Shown: positions 20,111-29,570 of the stretch, piece after piece | Layout: each line of letters begins with the position of its first letter | Numbering within the stretch: the first letter of the stretch is position 1 | Source of the DNA: Methanobacteriota archaeon | GTDB taxonomy: Archaea; Halobacteriota; Methanomicrobia; Methanomicrobiales; Methanomicrobiaceae | Length of the DNA stretch: 64,000 nucleotides | Assembly: GCA_016841485.1 (NCBI GenBank) | Contig: JAENZA010000001.1 | Coordinates: forward strand, 120,255 to 184,254 | Reading direction: 5' to 3' | Program-made: the position numbers and the translations under genes | Notes under the pieces: generated by a model | The model's database searches: none | What the model saw: the letters and a program-made list of their open reading frames with translations, nothing else | What the model was told of the DNA's origin: nothing

Positions 20111-20407
20111 ACTCGCAGCAGGAGCACATGCTCTGGATGTACATTCACGCAGCAGACATGCAAATTCCGCGCCCATTCATTAAGACAGGGATAACTCATC
20201 CAGATACACCGTATAATGCTTTCAGGGGCCCGTCCTGCCACCATGGAACCGGACAGTTCTGCATCTCCGAACCAAAGCTACGGAAAACCACAAATATATA
20301 GCATCATATAGTTTATTGAAGAATAACGGTGGCCACCATATCCAGCAATAAGCCGAAGAATATCTTAAAAATAGCTGTTCAATCAGGAAAATAGGAGAAA
20401 TAGAGGA

Positions 20408-21340
20408 TTATTTTCCATTGCCGAGAGGGAAATGCTTTCGGTACACATCACGCCGTTCATCCACATCTGTGTGCAGATATATCTCCGTTGTCTGTATGGA
20501 GGAATGCCCGAGATTTTCCTGGACAACCCGAAGATTTTTTGAACGTTTGTAGAGTTCACTGGCATACGAATGTCGGATTTTATGCGGCGTAATCCCTTCA
20601 GGAGCCCATTTTTTGAATATATGCTGTACTGTCCGCGGAGAAAGGGCCCGCCCCTGCTGCCCTAGGAAGAGAGGTCCTGCAATCCGCCCCGCAGAAAATG
20701 TTTGTATCTCTTCAAGGGTATCCTCGTCAACGAAAACTACCCGGTATTTGCCTCCTTTCCCCCGTACACGGATAGTATAATCTTCAAAATCGATATCTCC
20801 GATATCCATCGAGCATAACTCGGAAACCCGAACACCGGTTGCATAAATTAGCCGGATTATCAGCCGATCACGGGATTCCTCTCCGGGAATTGATTCAATA
20901 AGCTTCATCACCTGATTATGCTTGAGATATTTGATCTCCTTTTCCTTAATTCTCGGACGATCTACCGCAGCCAGAGGATTTGCCTCTATTACCCCCTGTG
21001 CATAGAGATACCGGTAAAACGATGAGAGGGACGATATGATTCGATGCAGCGTTGTCGCCTTATAATCACGAATAGACGTCAGGAATGCCAGAAAATCGTC
21101 AATCTGAATCGCAGTGGCGTCGACATCGGTATCCATCCGTCCATGCGCAAGATCCTTCCAGTAAATAACCAGCTTCTCCACTCCCTTGTTCCGCGAGATC
21201 CAGAGATAATAGGCAAATTTGCGGATAACACGCTCATAGCTCGCTATTGTACGTGGCGAATAATTCCTCATCTTCAGGTGATGTGAGAAGCGCGGAAGCC
21301 ACTCCGAGAAATAATCGCCCTCCATGCTTAATTTTTTCAT
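20408..21340 (-). CDS. xerA: Tyrosine recombinase, XerA/XerC/D family
   Basis: N-terminal SAM-like domain plus catalytic ATGVRVSEL (R), K in RVRGKGGKYRVV, HKIRHSYASEL (HxxR), LGHSS, TEIYLHTD (Tyr). Confidence 0.92.
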   Translation of the reverse strand: MKKLSMEGDYFSEWLPRFSHHLKMRNYSPRTIASYERVIRKFAYYLWISRNKGVEKLVIYWKDLAHGRMDTDVDATAIQIDDFLAFLTSIRDYKATTLHRIISSLSSFYRYLYAQGVIEANPLAAVDRPRIKEKEIKYLKHNQVMKLIESIPGEESRDRLIIRLIYATGVRVSELCSMDIGDIDFEDYTIRVRGKGGKYRVVFVDEDTLEEIQTFSAGRIAGPLFLGQQGRALSPRTVQHIFKKWAPEGITPHKIRHSYASELYKRSKNLRVVQENLGHSSIQTTEIYLHTDVDERRDVYRKHFPLGNGK

Positions 21341-21358
21341 TGCTCACCGTATAAACCC

Positions 21359-21386
21359 TTTGCGCAGAATCTCTATTCTGCGCAAA
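21359..21386. other. Perfect 28-bp palindromic dif-like site (11-6-11 architecture) upstream of xerA
   Basis: TTTGCGCAGAA-TCTCTA-TTCTGCGCAAA; arms are exact reverse complements; 18 of 28 positions match E. coli dif GGTGCGCATAATGTATATTATGTTAAAT by hand alignment. Confidence 0.6.
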
Positions 21387-22932
21387 AATAACCACCGCAG
21401 CCAGGGGAAGTTCATCATGTACATCACTCAAAATTTCATCAGACATTTCGTGCATTTTTCCCCAAAAACATCCCCATCGGGCCCCCCAGATCCTTTAAAT
21501 TATCAACACACCAAATATGAGAAATCATCAAATGAAGGCATTTAAAGCCTGGAAAACACCTACAAAGTTAAAAACCCGGTCTCGCCGGTACAGGCTATAT
21601 CTCACGATTGGTGGCCACCCGGAAAGGATGCCATTCATCCACCATTTACCAAAGGAAATTGAATATACTCCCCATATGCCGTGTGCGGGGTGAAAATGAC
21701 GTATTTTTTATTTTCGCGTTCATCTGTATTCAGACAAACAAAACCATCGACACAGAGGCCAAATCACGGCCTGAATTTGATGAAATTAGGGTTGGGGATA
21801 ACAGATTCAAAAAACGCCGTTAAAAAGCTAATATGAAGATCGTTTATATACCCCAAAGCCAAAACCCCCACCAATCACCAGGTAATGATGAATAATTAGA
21901 TCATCCTGCAAAATGCAACCCCTCTCCCCCCCTTCCCTCTTTGAAAGCATGCAGCAATGGATTACGGCACTCTATGGCCCGGCATCCATACATCCATGCT
22001 GAACCGATTCGATTTTATTGCATCAGACACACGCCCTGATACAATCAAAATATCAATATCTAACCACTTTTTGCAGAATTGCCCTTAAAATGCAGTGATT
22101 TCAGGGTCCATACCACATGCCAAAACCAGTCCGCACCGCCCAAAAGTAAAGATGCTACCCCCCCCAACCCTATTCCTCCACCCCTGACAGATTTGTGAAA
22201 TCCCCCGAAATTGGTTCAATTGTGACCCCCATCACCTGCCACCAACCTCAACCCAGAGAATCCAGACGCAATTGCACCACGCAGGAAACAGTCCTCAAGA
22301 ACAAGTCAAAAACGGCTGAAATAGGCCCAATTATTTATCGAAATCCAAATATTGTTTTATTTCATAGCGGACAGTGTTCACAGCTCGTGGCCAATAAACC
22401 ATATGATGCTATACATAACCTGCGCCCTTCAAACCTACTTTCATCAACCGTCTATTCAATCAACTATATCAAAAAACAACCAAATCAGCGATTTATTCAA
22501 TACCCTCCAATCCTAGGAAGATTTCCCGTATCTTACCCTTCCACGACCGGAACGGGCATCATGAAATTGATAATAAATCCCCATATAATCCGTGATTGAC
22601 CAAATGACAAAAATCGAGCCCTTCTTCATTTGAACAAAAATTCCACAGGGAAAAACATCTCCTGCATTCCCAAACCAAGAGCACCCAAAAGGACCGGCTG
22701 GCAACACTACCTGCTCAGCCTGAAATGGGAGGGATATGTACAAGTTAAACGACTGGATTAACACCATCAAATCGTTTTATTCCGGTAAATACCTGAAATG
22801 AGGTACTTTCATTATCAGGGCCAGTCAACGGGCATGCCCCTGCTGTAAACCATATAACGATTTATTCAGACTATGCTACCGACGAGAAATATCCAGTAAG
22901 GTTGATGAACGTCCCCGCCTCATACTTACCTA

Positions 22933-23913
22933 ATGGAGGAAAACAGGACAGACATTGCCAAATCCAATGAAGATATATCCTGCAATCCTGATCACCAGGG
23001 AAACGAGGGCTCTGGTACCGACCCCCTCCCCCTCTCCGCTGCCGGCTCAGACGAACTGCAATCACAGCCATTCACCCCGCTGGTGAATCAGGACTACGAA
23101 ACCAATGCAGAGACGGTGACCACCCACAGGACCACCAGTGAACCATCTTCCTCTCCTCCGTGCGAAACTCGCCCGGGAAAAGAGGCCGCCGAGGAATCGG
23201 ATAATGAACAAATCATCGCTTCATCCCCCGATTCCTTCAAACCCGATGAACATCCTGAAGGGGATGAAATTTCCAATATACCACCGACGAATGTACCTTT
23301 CTCCTCCACCCAGATGATCCTCGGCATTGATCCCACCCAGCCGGTCCTGATGCCGGGGCGCCCGATTCTATCTCCCGAAGACGAGGAACGGATTAACAAA
23401 TACCGCAAGTTTCAGAAGGTGGACGGGGCAGCCTACCGGCGGGTCAACCAGTTCCTGCGAAAGCACACCTATGTCACTGCACGTGAATGGGCAATCGCCA
23501 GACTCTGTGCAGATTTCAGCACACGGGGCGGGGCTGAAATGACATTCATTGGGGAAAACCTTCCTAATCTCGTACCCTTTATGACAGATACGTACTCCCC
23601 GCAGGCGGTAAACCAGGCCCGCTCATCCTTTAAGAAAAAAGTCCGTAAATCCGGGGCCACCTTCTTTTACGGAGCATTGTGTGGGTTTTTTACTGCCGAT
23701 GAACTCGATGACATCCTTTTTGAGGCCAGTGAGGTGGCGCGGTTTCTCCTGGAAGTTGAAGGGACGTCTCTCGATATCGACGATGAAATTGATATCGAAG
23801 ATCGAATTACCGAAGTGATGCGGGGAGTTGCAGAGGCGGCATCGAGAATCAGGAATGAAGAGCCAGACCCGGCAAACGAGGAGATATCCGGACCGGAGGA
23901 TGATGACGAATGA
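22933..23913 (+). CDS. Conserved archaeal protein: low-complexity acidic N-terminus plus conserved C-terminal domain (resembles DUF5806)
   Basis: YRRVNQFLRKHTYVTAREWAIARLCADFSTRGGAEMTFIGENLPNLVPFMTDTYSPQAVNQARSSFKKKVRKSGATFFYGALCGFFTADELDD; family recognised from memory only. Confidence 0.7.
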   Translation: MEENRTDIAKSNEDISCNPDHQGNEGSGTDPLPLSAAGSDELQSQPFTPLVNQDYETNAETVTTHRTTSEPSSSPPCETRPGKEAAEESDNEQIIASSPDSFKPDEHPEGDEISNIPPTNVPFSSTQMILGIDPTQPVLMPGRPILSPEDEERINKYRKFQKVDGAAYRRVNQFLRKHTYVTAREWAIARLCADFSTRGGAEMTFIGENLPNLVPFMTDTYSPQAVNQARSSFKKKVRKSGATFFYGALCGFFTADELDDILFEASEVARFLLEVEGTSLDIDDEIDIEDRITEVMRGVAEAASRIRNEEPDPANEEISGPEDDDE

Positions 23914-24683
23914 AAATCATTCATGTCGTCGGCGGTCACAACAGCGGCAAGACTACCTTTATCCACAAACTGCTCCCCGCCCTCTCCGGACTCGGGACCA
24001 CCGCCGTAATAAAACACCTCCATTCTCATCTATATTCGCTTGAAAAGGGGAAAGACACCACAACGCACTATGAACATGGTGCTGATGTCGTCTCCGGCAT
24101 TGACCCGGAAAAAGCAGTGGTTGCTATACGCAGCGGAGATCTACACGGACAACTGAGGATGCTGTGCGATATGGGAGTTGAGTATGTGATTATCGAGGGA
24201 CACAAGACATACCCCTACCCGAAAATTGTCATCGGCGACCTCGAGATTGAAAACACAGTATTGAGAAACCCGTCAGTGGATGATGTCATTGCATCGATGG
24301 ATTTCTTTCATGACTACTTTTCCATGCAGGGATGCATCCATACACTGCGCCGCAGTGTTCCGATGCCGGAAGCCGGGTGTATCGTCTCATTCAATGGAAT
24401 CGTGCGTGAAATTACCGGTGGCACACGGACGGAATATCTCGATTTTGCCGATGAACCGTCCCTCCATGAACTCTGTGCGGATGTACAGAACCGGATGGCA
24501 GCCACTCCCGGCATACTTGGTGCGGTCGTTCGCCACCAGACCGGCAGGCTCTATCCGGGAGAGGACATTACCTATATAGCTGTCATTGCACAACACCGGG
24601 AAGAGGCGTTCTCAGCTCTTTCAGCCGGAATAAACCAGATAAAGGCCGAACTTCATGAAAAAGGTATGACTATTGACGGGTGA
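23910..24683 (+). CDS. MobB-MoaE fusion (molybdopterin-guanine dinucleotide synthesis protein B / molybdopterin synthase large subunit-like)
   Basis: N-term VVGGHNSGKTTFIHKLLPAL P-loop and VEYVIIEGHK; C-term AGCIVSFNGIVREITGGTRTEYLDFA...HQTGRLYPGEDITYIAVIAQHREEAF is MoaE. Confidence 0.88.
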   Translation: MKIIHVVGGHNSGKTTFIHKLLPALSGLGTTAVIKHLHSHLYSLEKGKDTTTHYEHGADVVSGIDPEKAVVAIRSGDLHGQLRMLCDMGVEYVIIEGHKTYPYPKIVIGDLEIENTVLRNPSVDDVIASMDFFHDYFSMQGCIHTLRRSVPMPEAGCIVSFNGIVREITGGTRTEYLDFADEPSLHELCADVQNRMAATPGILGAVVRHQTGRLYPGEDITYIAVIAQHREEAFSALSAGINQIKAELHEKGMTIDG

Positions 24684-24687
24684 ATCC

Positions 24688-26049
24688 ATGACAGAGAAAA
24701 AGACAAAGCGACTATTCGGAACAAACGGTGTGCGGGGAGTCATCGGCGAGACGATGACCCCTCAGCTCGCGATGAAGATCGGTATGGCACTCGCTTCAGA
24801 ACGCGGCCCGGTCATTGCACTGGGCAGGGACACACGGACATCAGGGCCAGCCATCTCCTGTGCCGTAAGCGCCGGCCTTCTGGCCTGTGGTGCCGATGTG
24901 GTCGATCTTGGAGTCCTTCCGACTCCTGCACTCCAGTTCATCGTGAAGAATCACTTCGATGCCGGAGCAGTGGTCACCGCCTCGCACAATCCTCCGGAAT
25001 ACAACGGGGTCAAGATTATCGAAGGTGACGGGACAGAAATGGATGATGACGGCGTCATCGTTCTTGAGGAACGTATCTTCAATGAGGACTTCTGTATACA
25101 GAACTGGGACGCGGTCGGCAGCTCCTGGAATGCTCCGGAGTTGCTTCGTGAGTATTGTGTCGCCGTTGCGGGGGCATTTCCCTGCCTCCATGCGGGGAAC
25201 ATGACGGTTGCCGTTGATCCAGGCTCAGGCCCGGCATGTGCAACAACGCCAGATATTCTTTCTCACCTCGGTTGCAGGGTCCATACGATAAACGGTACAA
25301 TGGACGGAACCTTCCCGGGAAGGTTACCCGAACCCTCCCCGGAAGGTCTCAGCGGGCTTTCCCAGCTTGTACTGGACACCGGTGCCTCATTCGGTGTGGC
25401 CCATGACGGTGATGCGGATCGTGCGGTTTTCGTCGATGAACAAGGAAATTTCATTGAGGAAAATGAAGAATTCGCCCTTATGCAGCGGTTTGTCTGTGGC
25501 AACCATCCCGGCGGAACCGTTGTTACTCCTGTGAGCACCTCGTTCCTTGCAGAAAAGGTGGCAGCAGAGACAAACTCCCGGGTGGTCTATACCGAGGTGG
25601 GGAGTATCTATGTCGCACGAAAGATGCTCAGTCTTGCCGCAAACGGAGTTGAAGTCACGTTTGGCGGTGAAGGAAACGGCGGCATCATCTTCCCGTTCCA
25701 CCAGCACTGCCGTGACGGCGGTATGACGGCGGCGGCGATGGTGGCACTTCTTGCGGCCGAGAAAAAACCTCTCTCAGAACTGGTCGCATCCCTGCCCCAC
25801 CACTATATGGTCAAGGAGAAACTACATACGAAAAACGCAACGATTATCCTTGAACGGGCTCGAAAAACATTTTCCAGCGACAATATCGACGAGACAGACG
25901 GCATACGGATCAACAGGGAAAATGCCTGGGCACTGCTTCGTCCGTCAGGGACAGAACCGTTCATGCGTCTCTATGTGGAGGCAGACAATGAACCGGCGGC
26001 ACGGGCGTTTGCGGATGAAATAAAGGGTGCCATTTCATCGGTCCTATAA
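24688..26049 (+). CDS. glmM: Phosphoglucosamine mutase/phosphomannomutase
   Basis: LFGTNGVRGVIGE; ASHNPPEYNG active site; DGDADRAVFVDE; RPSGTEPFMRLYVEA. Confidence 0.93.
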   Translation: MTEKKTKRLFGTNGVRGVIGETMTPQLAMKIGMALASERGPVIALGRDTRTSGPAISCAVSAGLLACGADVVDLGVLPTPALQFIVKNHFDAGAVVTASHNPPEYNGVKIIEGDGTEMDDDGVIVLEERIFNEDFCIQNWDAVGSSWNAPELLREYCVAVAGAFPCLHAGNMTVAVDPGSGPACATTPDILSHLGCRVHTINGTMDGTFPGRLPEPSPEGLSGLSQLVLDTGASFGVAHDGDADRAVFVDEQGNFIEENEEFALMQRFVCGNHPGGTVVTPVSTSFLAEKVAAETNSRVVYTEVGSIYVARKMLSLAANGVEVTFGGEGNGGIIFPFHQHCRDGGMTAAAMVALLAAEKKPLSELVASLPHHYMVKEKLHTKNATIILERARKTFSSDNIDETDGIRINRENAWALLRPSGTEPFMRLYVEADNEPAARAFADEIKGAISSVL

Positions 26050-26320
26050 TCCGGGCCTTCATCCGGCAACCGCGGGACATCGTTCCCATTTTTTTTAACC
26101 ATCATGAGTTCTGACACTATCATCGCCAGGCAATGGTGTGGTGCTTGACTACTGTAAGGTAGATTCTTTTCCCTTCCCGGCGAGGGGGGATGGCAGATAG
26201 TCCGCGCGGTTCTGCCCCCCCCAAAAAAAAGGTACCCTCTTCAAAGCTGATTGTCCTCTTTCTGACAAGTTTCATCTCTCAGACTTACCCACCCGGAAAT
26301 AATCGAACCGAAACCGGGAT

Positions 26321-26890
26321 TTATTCGCATCCCCGCACTGCAGCAATAAACCGGCGCACCTTCTCCGGGTCCTTTATTCCCGGGGCGGATTCGACCCCGC
26401 TTGCTACATCAACTGCGAACGGGCGGACCAGACGAATGGCTTCGCAGACATTGTCGGGAGTAAGGCCTCCCGCAAGAATGACCGGGACGGTGGACTTCTG
26501 AGTTACATGCCTGGCATATTCCGCATCAAAGAGCCTACCATGACCCCTGCTGCTGTCGATGATGACAGCATCCACATCATCCGGGATGCTTTGACCCGGT
26601 TCGAGCACACGGACTACACATACATCCCCCGGCACTGTCAGGGGATGTGATACCTGGATTGCGTCCGGATCAATTTTGAGAATGGTGAGGAGATCTTCGT
26701 GTGATGTGGTATGGGTGACACAGACTTTTACCGTCGATGGTTTGAGTGCCTGAAATATTTCCATCGCCTCTTCGGTATCTATCTCTCTCCTGGAATCACT
26801 AAAGAGAATGACACCAATGGCATCCGCACCAGCAGCTTCAGCGGCAAGGGCGTCTTCTTTTTTCGTAATTCCACAAATTTTTATTCGCAT
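26321..26890 (-). CDS. trpF: Phosphoribosylanthranilate isomerase
   Basis: MRIKICGITKKEDALAAEAAGADAIGVI; VILAGGLTPDNV; DVASGVESAPGIKDPEKVRRFI. Confidence 0.95.
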   Translation of the reverse strand: MRIKICGITKKEDALAAEAAGADAIGVILFSDSRREIDTEEAMEIFQALKPSTVKVCVTHTTSHEDLLTILKIDPDAIQVSHPLTVPGDVCVVRVLEPGQSIPDDVDAVIIDSSRGHGRLFDAEYARHVTQKSTVPVILAGGLTPDNVCEAIRLVRPFAVDVASGVESAPGIKDPEKVRRFIAAVRGCE

Positions 26891-27117
26891 ATTCACCACT
26901 GCGTTCCATTTTCGTCACCATGCCATTCAACATTATCATCCTTCAAATGGAAATTCGCCATTTTTTAGCCTTTCTCTGTATATGAACGAGATAAGACCCT
27001 TTTCAAAAGATGGGGTGCTTTTCACGGCAGCGTCACCGGTTCTGTTCTGTTGCTAACCAACACTATTTTTGGTAGACCCCTCATCAGATTTGTCACAGAT
27101 GAAAAAAGAAAGCCGAA

Positions 27118-28308
27118 TCAGGTTTTTGAAACAGCTTCGGCGATACATTCCTCGAGTGTGCCGATACGGGATCTCGCACCGCACATATTCGGGACATAGG
27201 CAAGTGCTTTTCCTGAATTCACCATAATGGCATCGAACCGCTCCATCGCCGGAGAGACCACCATACAGGTGTCGGCCCACACACGTGCTCCGCTCTTTTC
27301 AATGGTCGCCACCGCTGCACGGTTCGCCTCCATCACACCTCTTGCCGCAAAGACAAAGAGGGGTTTTACCACTTTTTTGCCCTTCAGGAGTGATGCAATG
27401 GCGTCGAGTTCATCCTCCGAACAATGCGGGCACCCAATGGCAACGGCATCGACAGGATCCCCCCCATAGAGCGCCTGAACATCAGAAACTGAAATAGCAA
27501 TCGTTTCCAGTGCCGAGAAATCCCCACCTCGTTCGCTGAGTACCCGCGACTCCGGTGTAATGCCCTCCACATGGTACAGCGCCACGGCCCCAGTGGCAGC
27601 CATCGCAGCCCCCAGTGCCTTGAGCTGATCACGGTTCGGACGGATACCGCGGAACAGCGGGATGCGGTTGCCGACCTCTTTTCCGGCAATATAGCCAAGC
27701 GCCCCATACTGGTCAGGGTGGAGAGCGTCTGCACCCTCAACCTCGATGATGACTTGGGGCATCCTGTTTTCCCAGACATGAAGCCCATAATACGGGGTTT
27801 TTCCAATGATCGCGGCTGCAAGTGCAGAGGGTCCGCCTTCACGGTTTGTCCGTGCACCGATGACGGAATTCGCATAGCTGACCGCCGACGATTCGGACCA
27901 GGCGAGATGGTCGCCATAGCGGGTGATATTCAGGTAATACGGGGTACAGGTGCACTCCAGTTTAATCCCGAGACGGCGGTACGCATCGATGACTTCCAGT
28001 TGCTTGGCGGCAAAGTCCTCGTCTATTCCCATCTCACGCCACCCTTCACGGGACATCCCTATCGGATTGAGAACGGTCGGGACCGCAACCCTGGCATCGA
28101 GGCTTCGAATCCACTCGAGCCCCCATTCACCGATGGTCTTGTAGGAGGCGCCTGCCACCTGGGCACTGGTGATCGGCACCATCTTTTCAGCCCCGAACAC
28201 CTTCCCGAGAGCGACGAGAATTTCCATCATCTTCCGGCGCGTCTCACCATATTCGCCGGCGAGAATTTTTTCGTCTTCTGCTTCAAGATACATTTGATTC
28301 AGTCCCAC
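27118..28308 (-). CDS. Aconitase X catalytic (DUF521) protein; probable phosphomevalonate dehydratase large subunit
   Basis: SAQVAGASYKTIGEWGLEW; IGARTNREGGPSALAAAIIGKTPYYG; AIGCPHCSEDEL; beside UbiD/UbiX. Confidence 0.88.
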   Translation of the reverse strand: MGLNQMYLEAEDEKILAGEYGETRRKMMEILVALGKVFGAEKMVPITSAQVAGASYKTIGEWGLEWIRSLDARVAVPTVLNPIGMSREGWREMGIDEDFAAKQLEVIDAYRRLGIKLECTCTPYYLNITRYGDHLAWSESSAVSYANSVIGARTNREGGPSALAAAIIGKTPYYGLHVWENRMPQVIIEVEGADALHPDQYGALGYIAGKEVGNRIPLFRGIRPNRDQLKALGAAMAATGAVALYHVEGITPESRVLSERGGDFSALETIAISVSDVQALYGGDPVDAVAIGCPHCSEDELDAIASLLKGKKVVKPLFVFAARGVMEANRAAVATIEKSGARVWADTCMVVSPAMERFDAIMVNSGKALAYVPNMCGARSRIGTLEECIAEAVSKT

Positions 28309-29570
28309 TGCGCACGAATAAATTTCTCTTCTTCACCCATGACCATTGTGGCATCGATGCCCATCTTGACATTCACCCCGTCACCCGTCCGGCACGGATC
28401 CAGCGAAGATCCGCGGACACCTTCGATGATCATCACATCCCGGTCCGCCCGTACGCGGGTTGCCACGGCATATTCCACATCCTCCATATCAAATGGGTCG
28501 ATATCCTCATCGATAACGACCACGTGCTTGAGAGAGGTGTGCGCTGCAAATGCTGCCATGATCGCATTTTTTGCATCTCCCTGCGTGCTTTTCTTCACCT
28601 GGATAACGGCATGGAGATATCCGGCACCCCCGGTGGTAAGCACCACATTCCTGACTCTGGTGACCCCGGCGACGGCCCGGAAGATCTTCGGTTCATAGGG
28701 CATACCCATCAGGATTTTATGCTCATTGCCGCCAGGAAGAATGCCGTGGAAGATGGGATCCGGTTTGGTATGCATCCCGGTAATCGTGATGACCGGACCC
28801 TGCCGGACGGGGTCATAGGTCCCGGTAATATCGACAAACGGACCCTCATCCGTCGTCTCGCCCCCTATGTACCCCTCAAGAACAATCTCCGCGTCAGGAA
28901 CCCGAATCCCGTTCGGACATTCGTACAGCGGCATCTCCCCACCCAGAAGTTCTGCGGCATACATCATCTCCTTTCCTTCAGGTACCCGGGTGCAGGAGGC
29001 AAAGGTAACCGCAGGATGCGTCCCTATGGTGATCGCCACCGGAAGGGACTCCCCCTCGGAGAGGGCCTGCGAAAGGAGATTGTGGGTATGCCTGCCCTCT
29101 ACAATCCGCGCTGCCAGATGATCGTCATCCAGCACCAGCATCCGGTGAATCGACGCGTTCTCTGTTCCCCCATATGCCGAATAGACCACCGCCGATGTCA
29201 GATATCTGCCGGCATCCAGAGGATAGTGCTTCATCACCGGCAGTTCGGTAAGAGCAGGTGCCTGCATGGAAAGGCTGCCACCGTCGGTCGTCCTGCCGGC
29301 ATAGTTCTTCTCAGCTAGCCGATGGACAACCTCACGCTCAGGAATGCCAAGGGCAAGGGCGAGGGAACTGCGGGATGCGGTTACATTCATGACACCCCTC
29401 CCCATGCCCTCCAGATCATGGAAGAATACCAGGTCATCCGTTGTACTGGCAATCTTCGGGGCTTCATAGACCGTTGAGATTGGTTCTTCGAAGTCAACGA
29501 CCTTTCCGGCCTCCCGCATCGCCTCGATGAACCTACGCATCCTCTCCTCCCCATCGTGAACTGAGATCAT
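28299..29570 (-). CDS. UbiD-family decarboxylase; probable trans-anhydromevalonate 5-phosphate decarboxylase
   Basis: GGSLSMQAPALTELPVMKHYPLDAGRYLTSAVV; EIVLEGYIGGETTDEGPFVDITGTYD (UbiD E-D region). Confidence 0.9.
   Translation of the reverse strand: MISVHDGEERMRRFIEAMREAGKVVDFEEPISTVYEAPKIASTTDDLVFFHDLEGMGRGVMNVTASRSSLALALGIPEREVVHRLAEKNYAGRTTDGGSLSMQAPALTELPVMKHYPLDAGRYLTSAVVYSAYGGTENASIHRMLVLDDDHLAARIVEGRHTHNLLSQALSEGESLPVAITIGTHPAVTFASCTRVPEGKEMMYAAELLGGEMPLYECPNGIRVPDAEIVLEGYIGGETTDEGPFVDITGTYDPVRQGPVITITGMHTKPDPIFHGILPGGNEHKILMGMPYEPKIFRAVAGVTRVRNVVLTTGGAGYLHAVIQVKKSTQGDAKNAIMAAFAAHTSLKHVVVIDEDIDPFDMEDVEYAVATRVRADRDVMIIEGVRGSSLDPCRTGDGVNVKMGIDATMVMGEEEKFIRAQWD

Noticed and set aside
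20082-20407. Possible 30-aa Cys-containing minus-strand peptide (MGAEFACLLRECTSRACAPAASKKKNGEVNFY)
   Set aside because: Too short to distinguish from chance without conservation data, and ends in the terminator region of nspC.
22195-22599. 134-aa ORF in the gene-poor region
   Set aside because: Low-complexity, A+C-biased composition, no motif, no good ribosome-binding site; kept only as part of the non-coding region finding.
26190-26501. 103-aa plus ORF MADSPRGSAPPKKK...
   Set aside because: Starts in a non-coding gap and runs antisense into trpF; biased composition from homopolymers.
27571-28698. 375-aa plus-strand ORF
   Set aside because: Antisense to the AcnX and UbiD genes, no motifs; arises from low stop density opposite GC-rich coding DNA.
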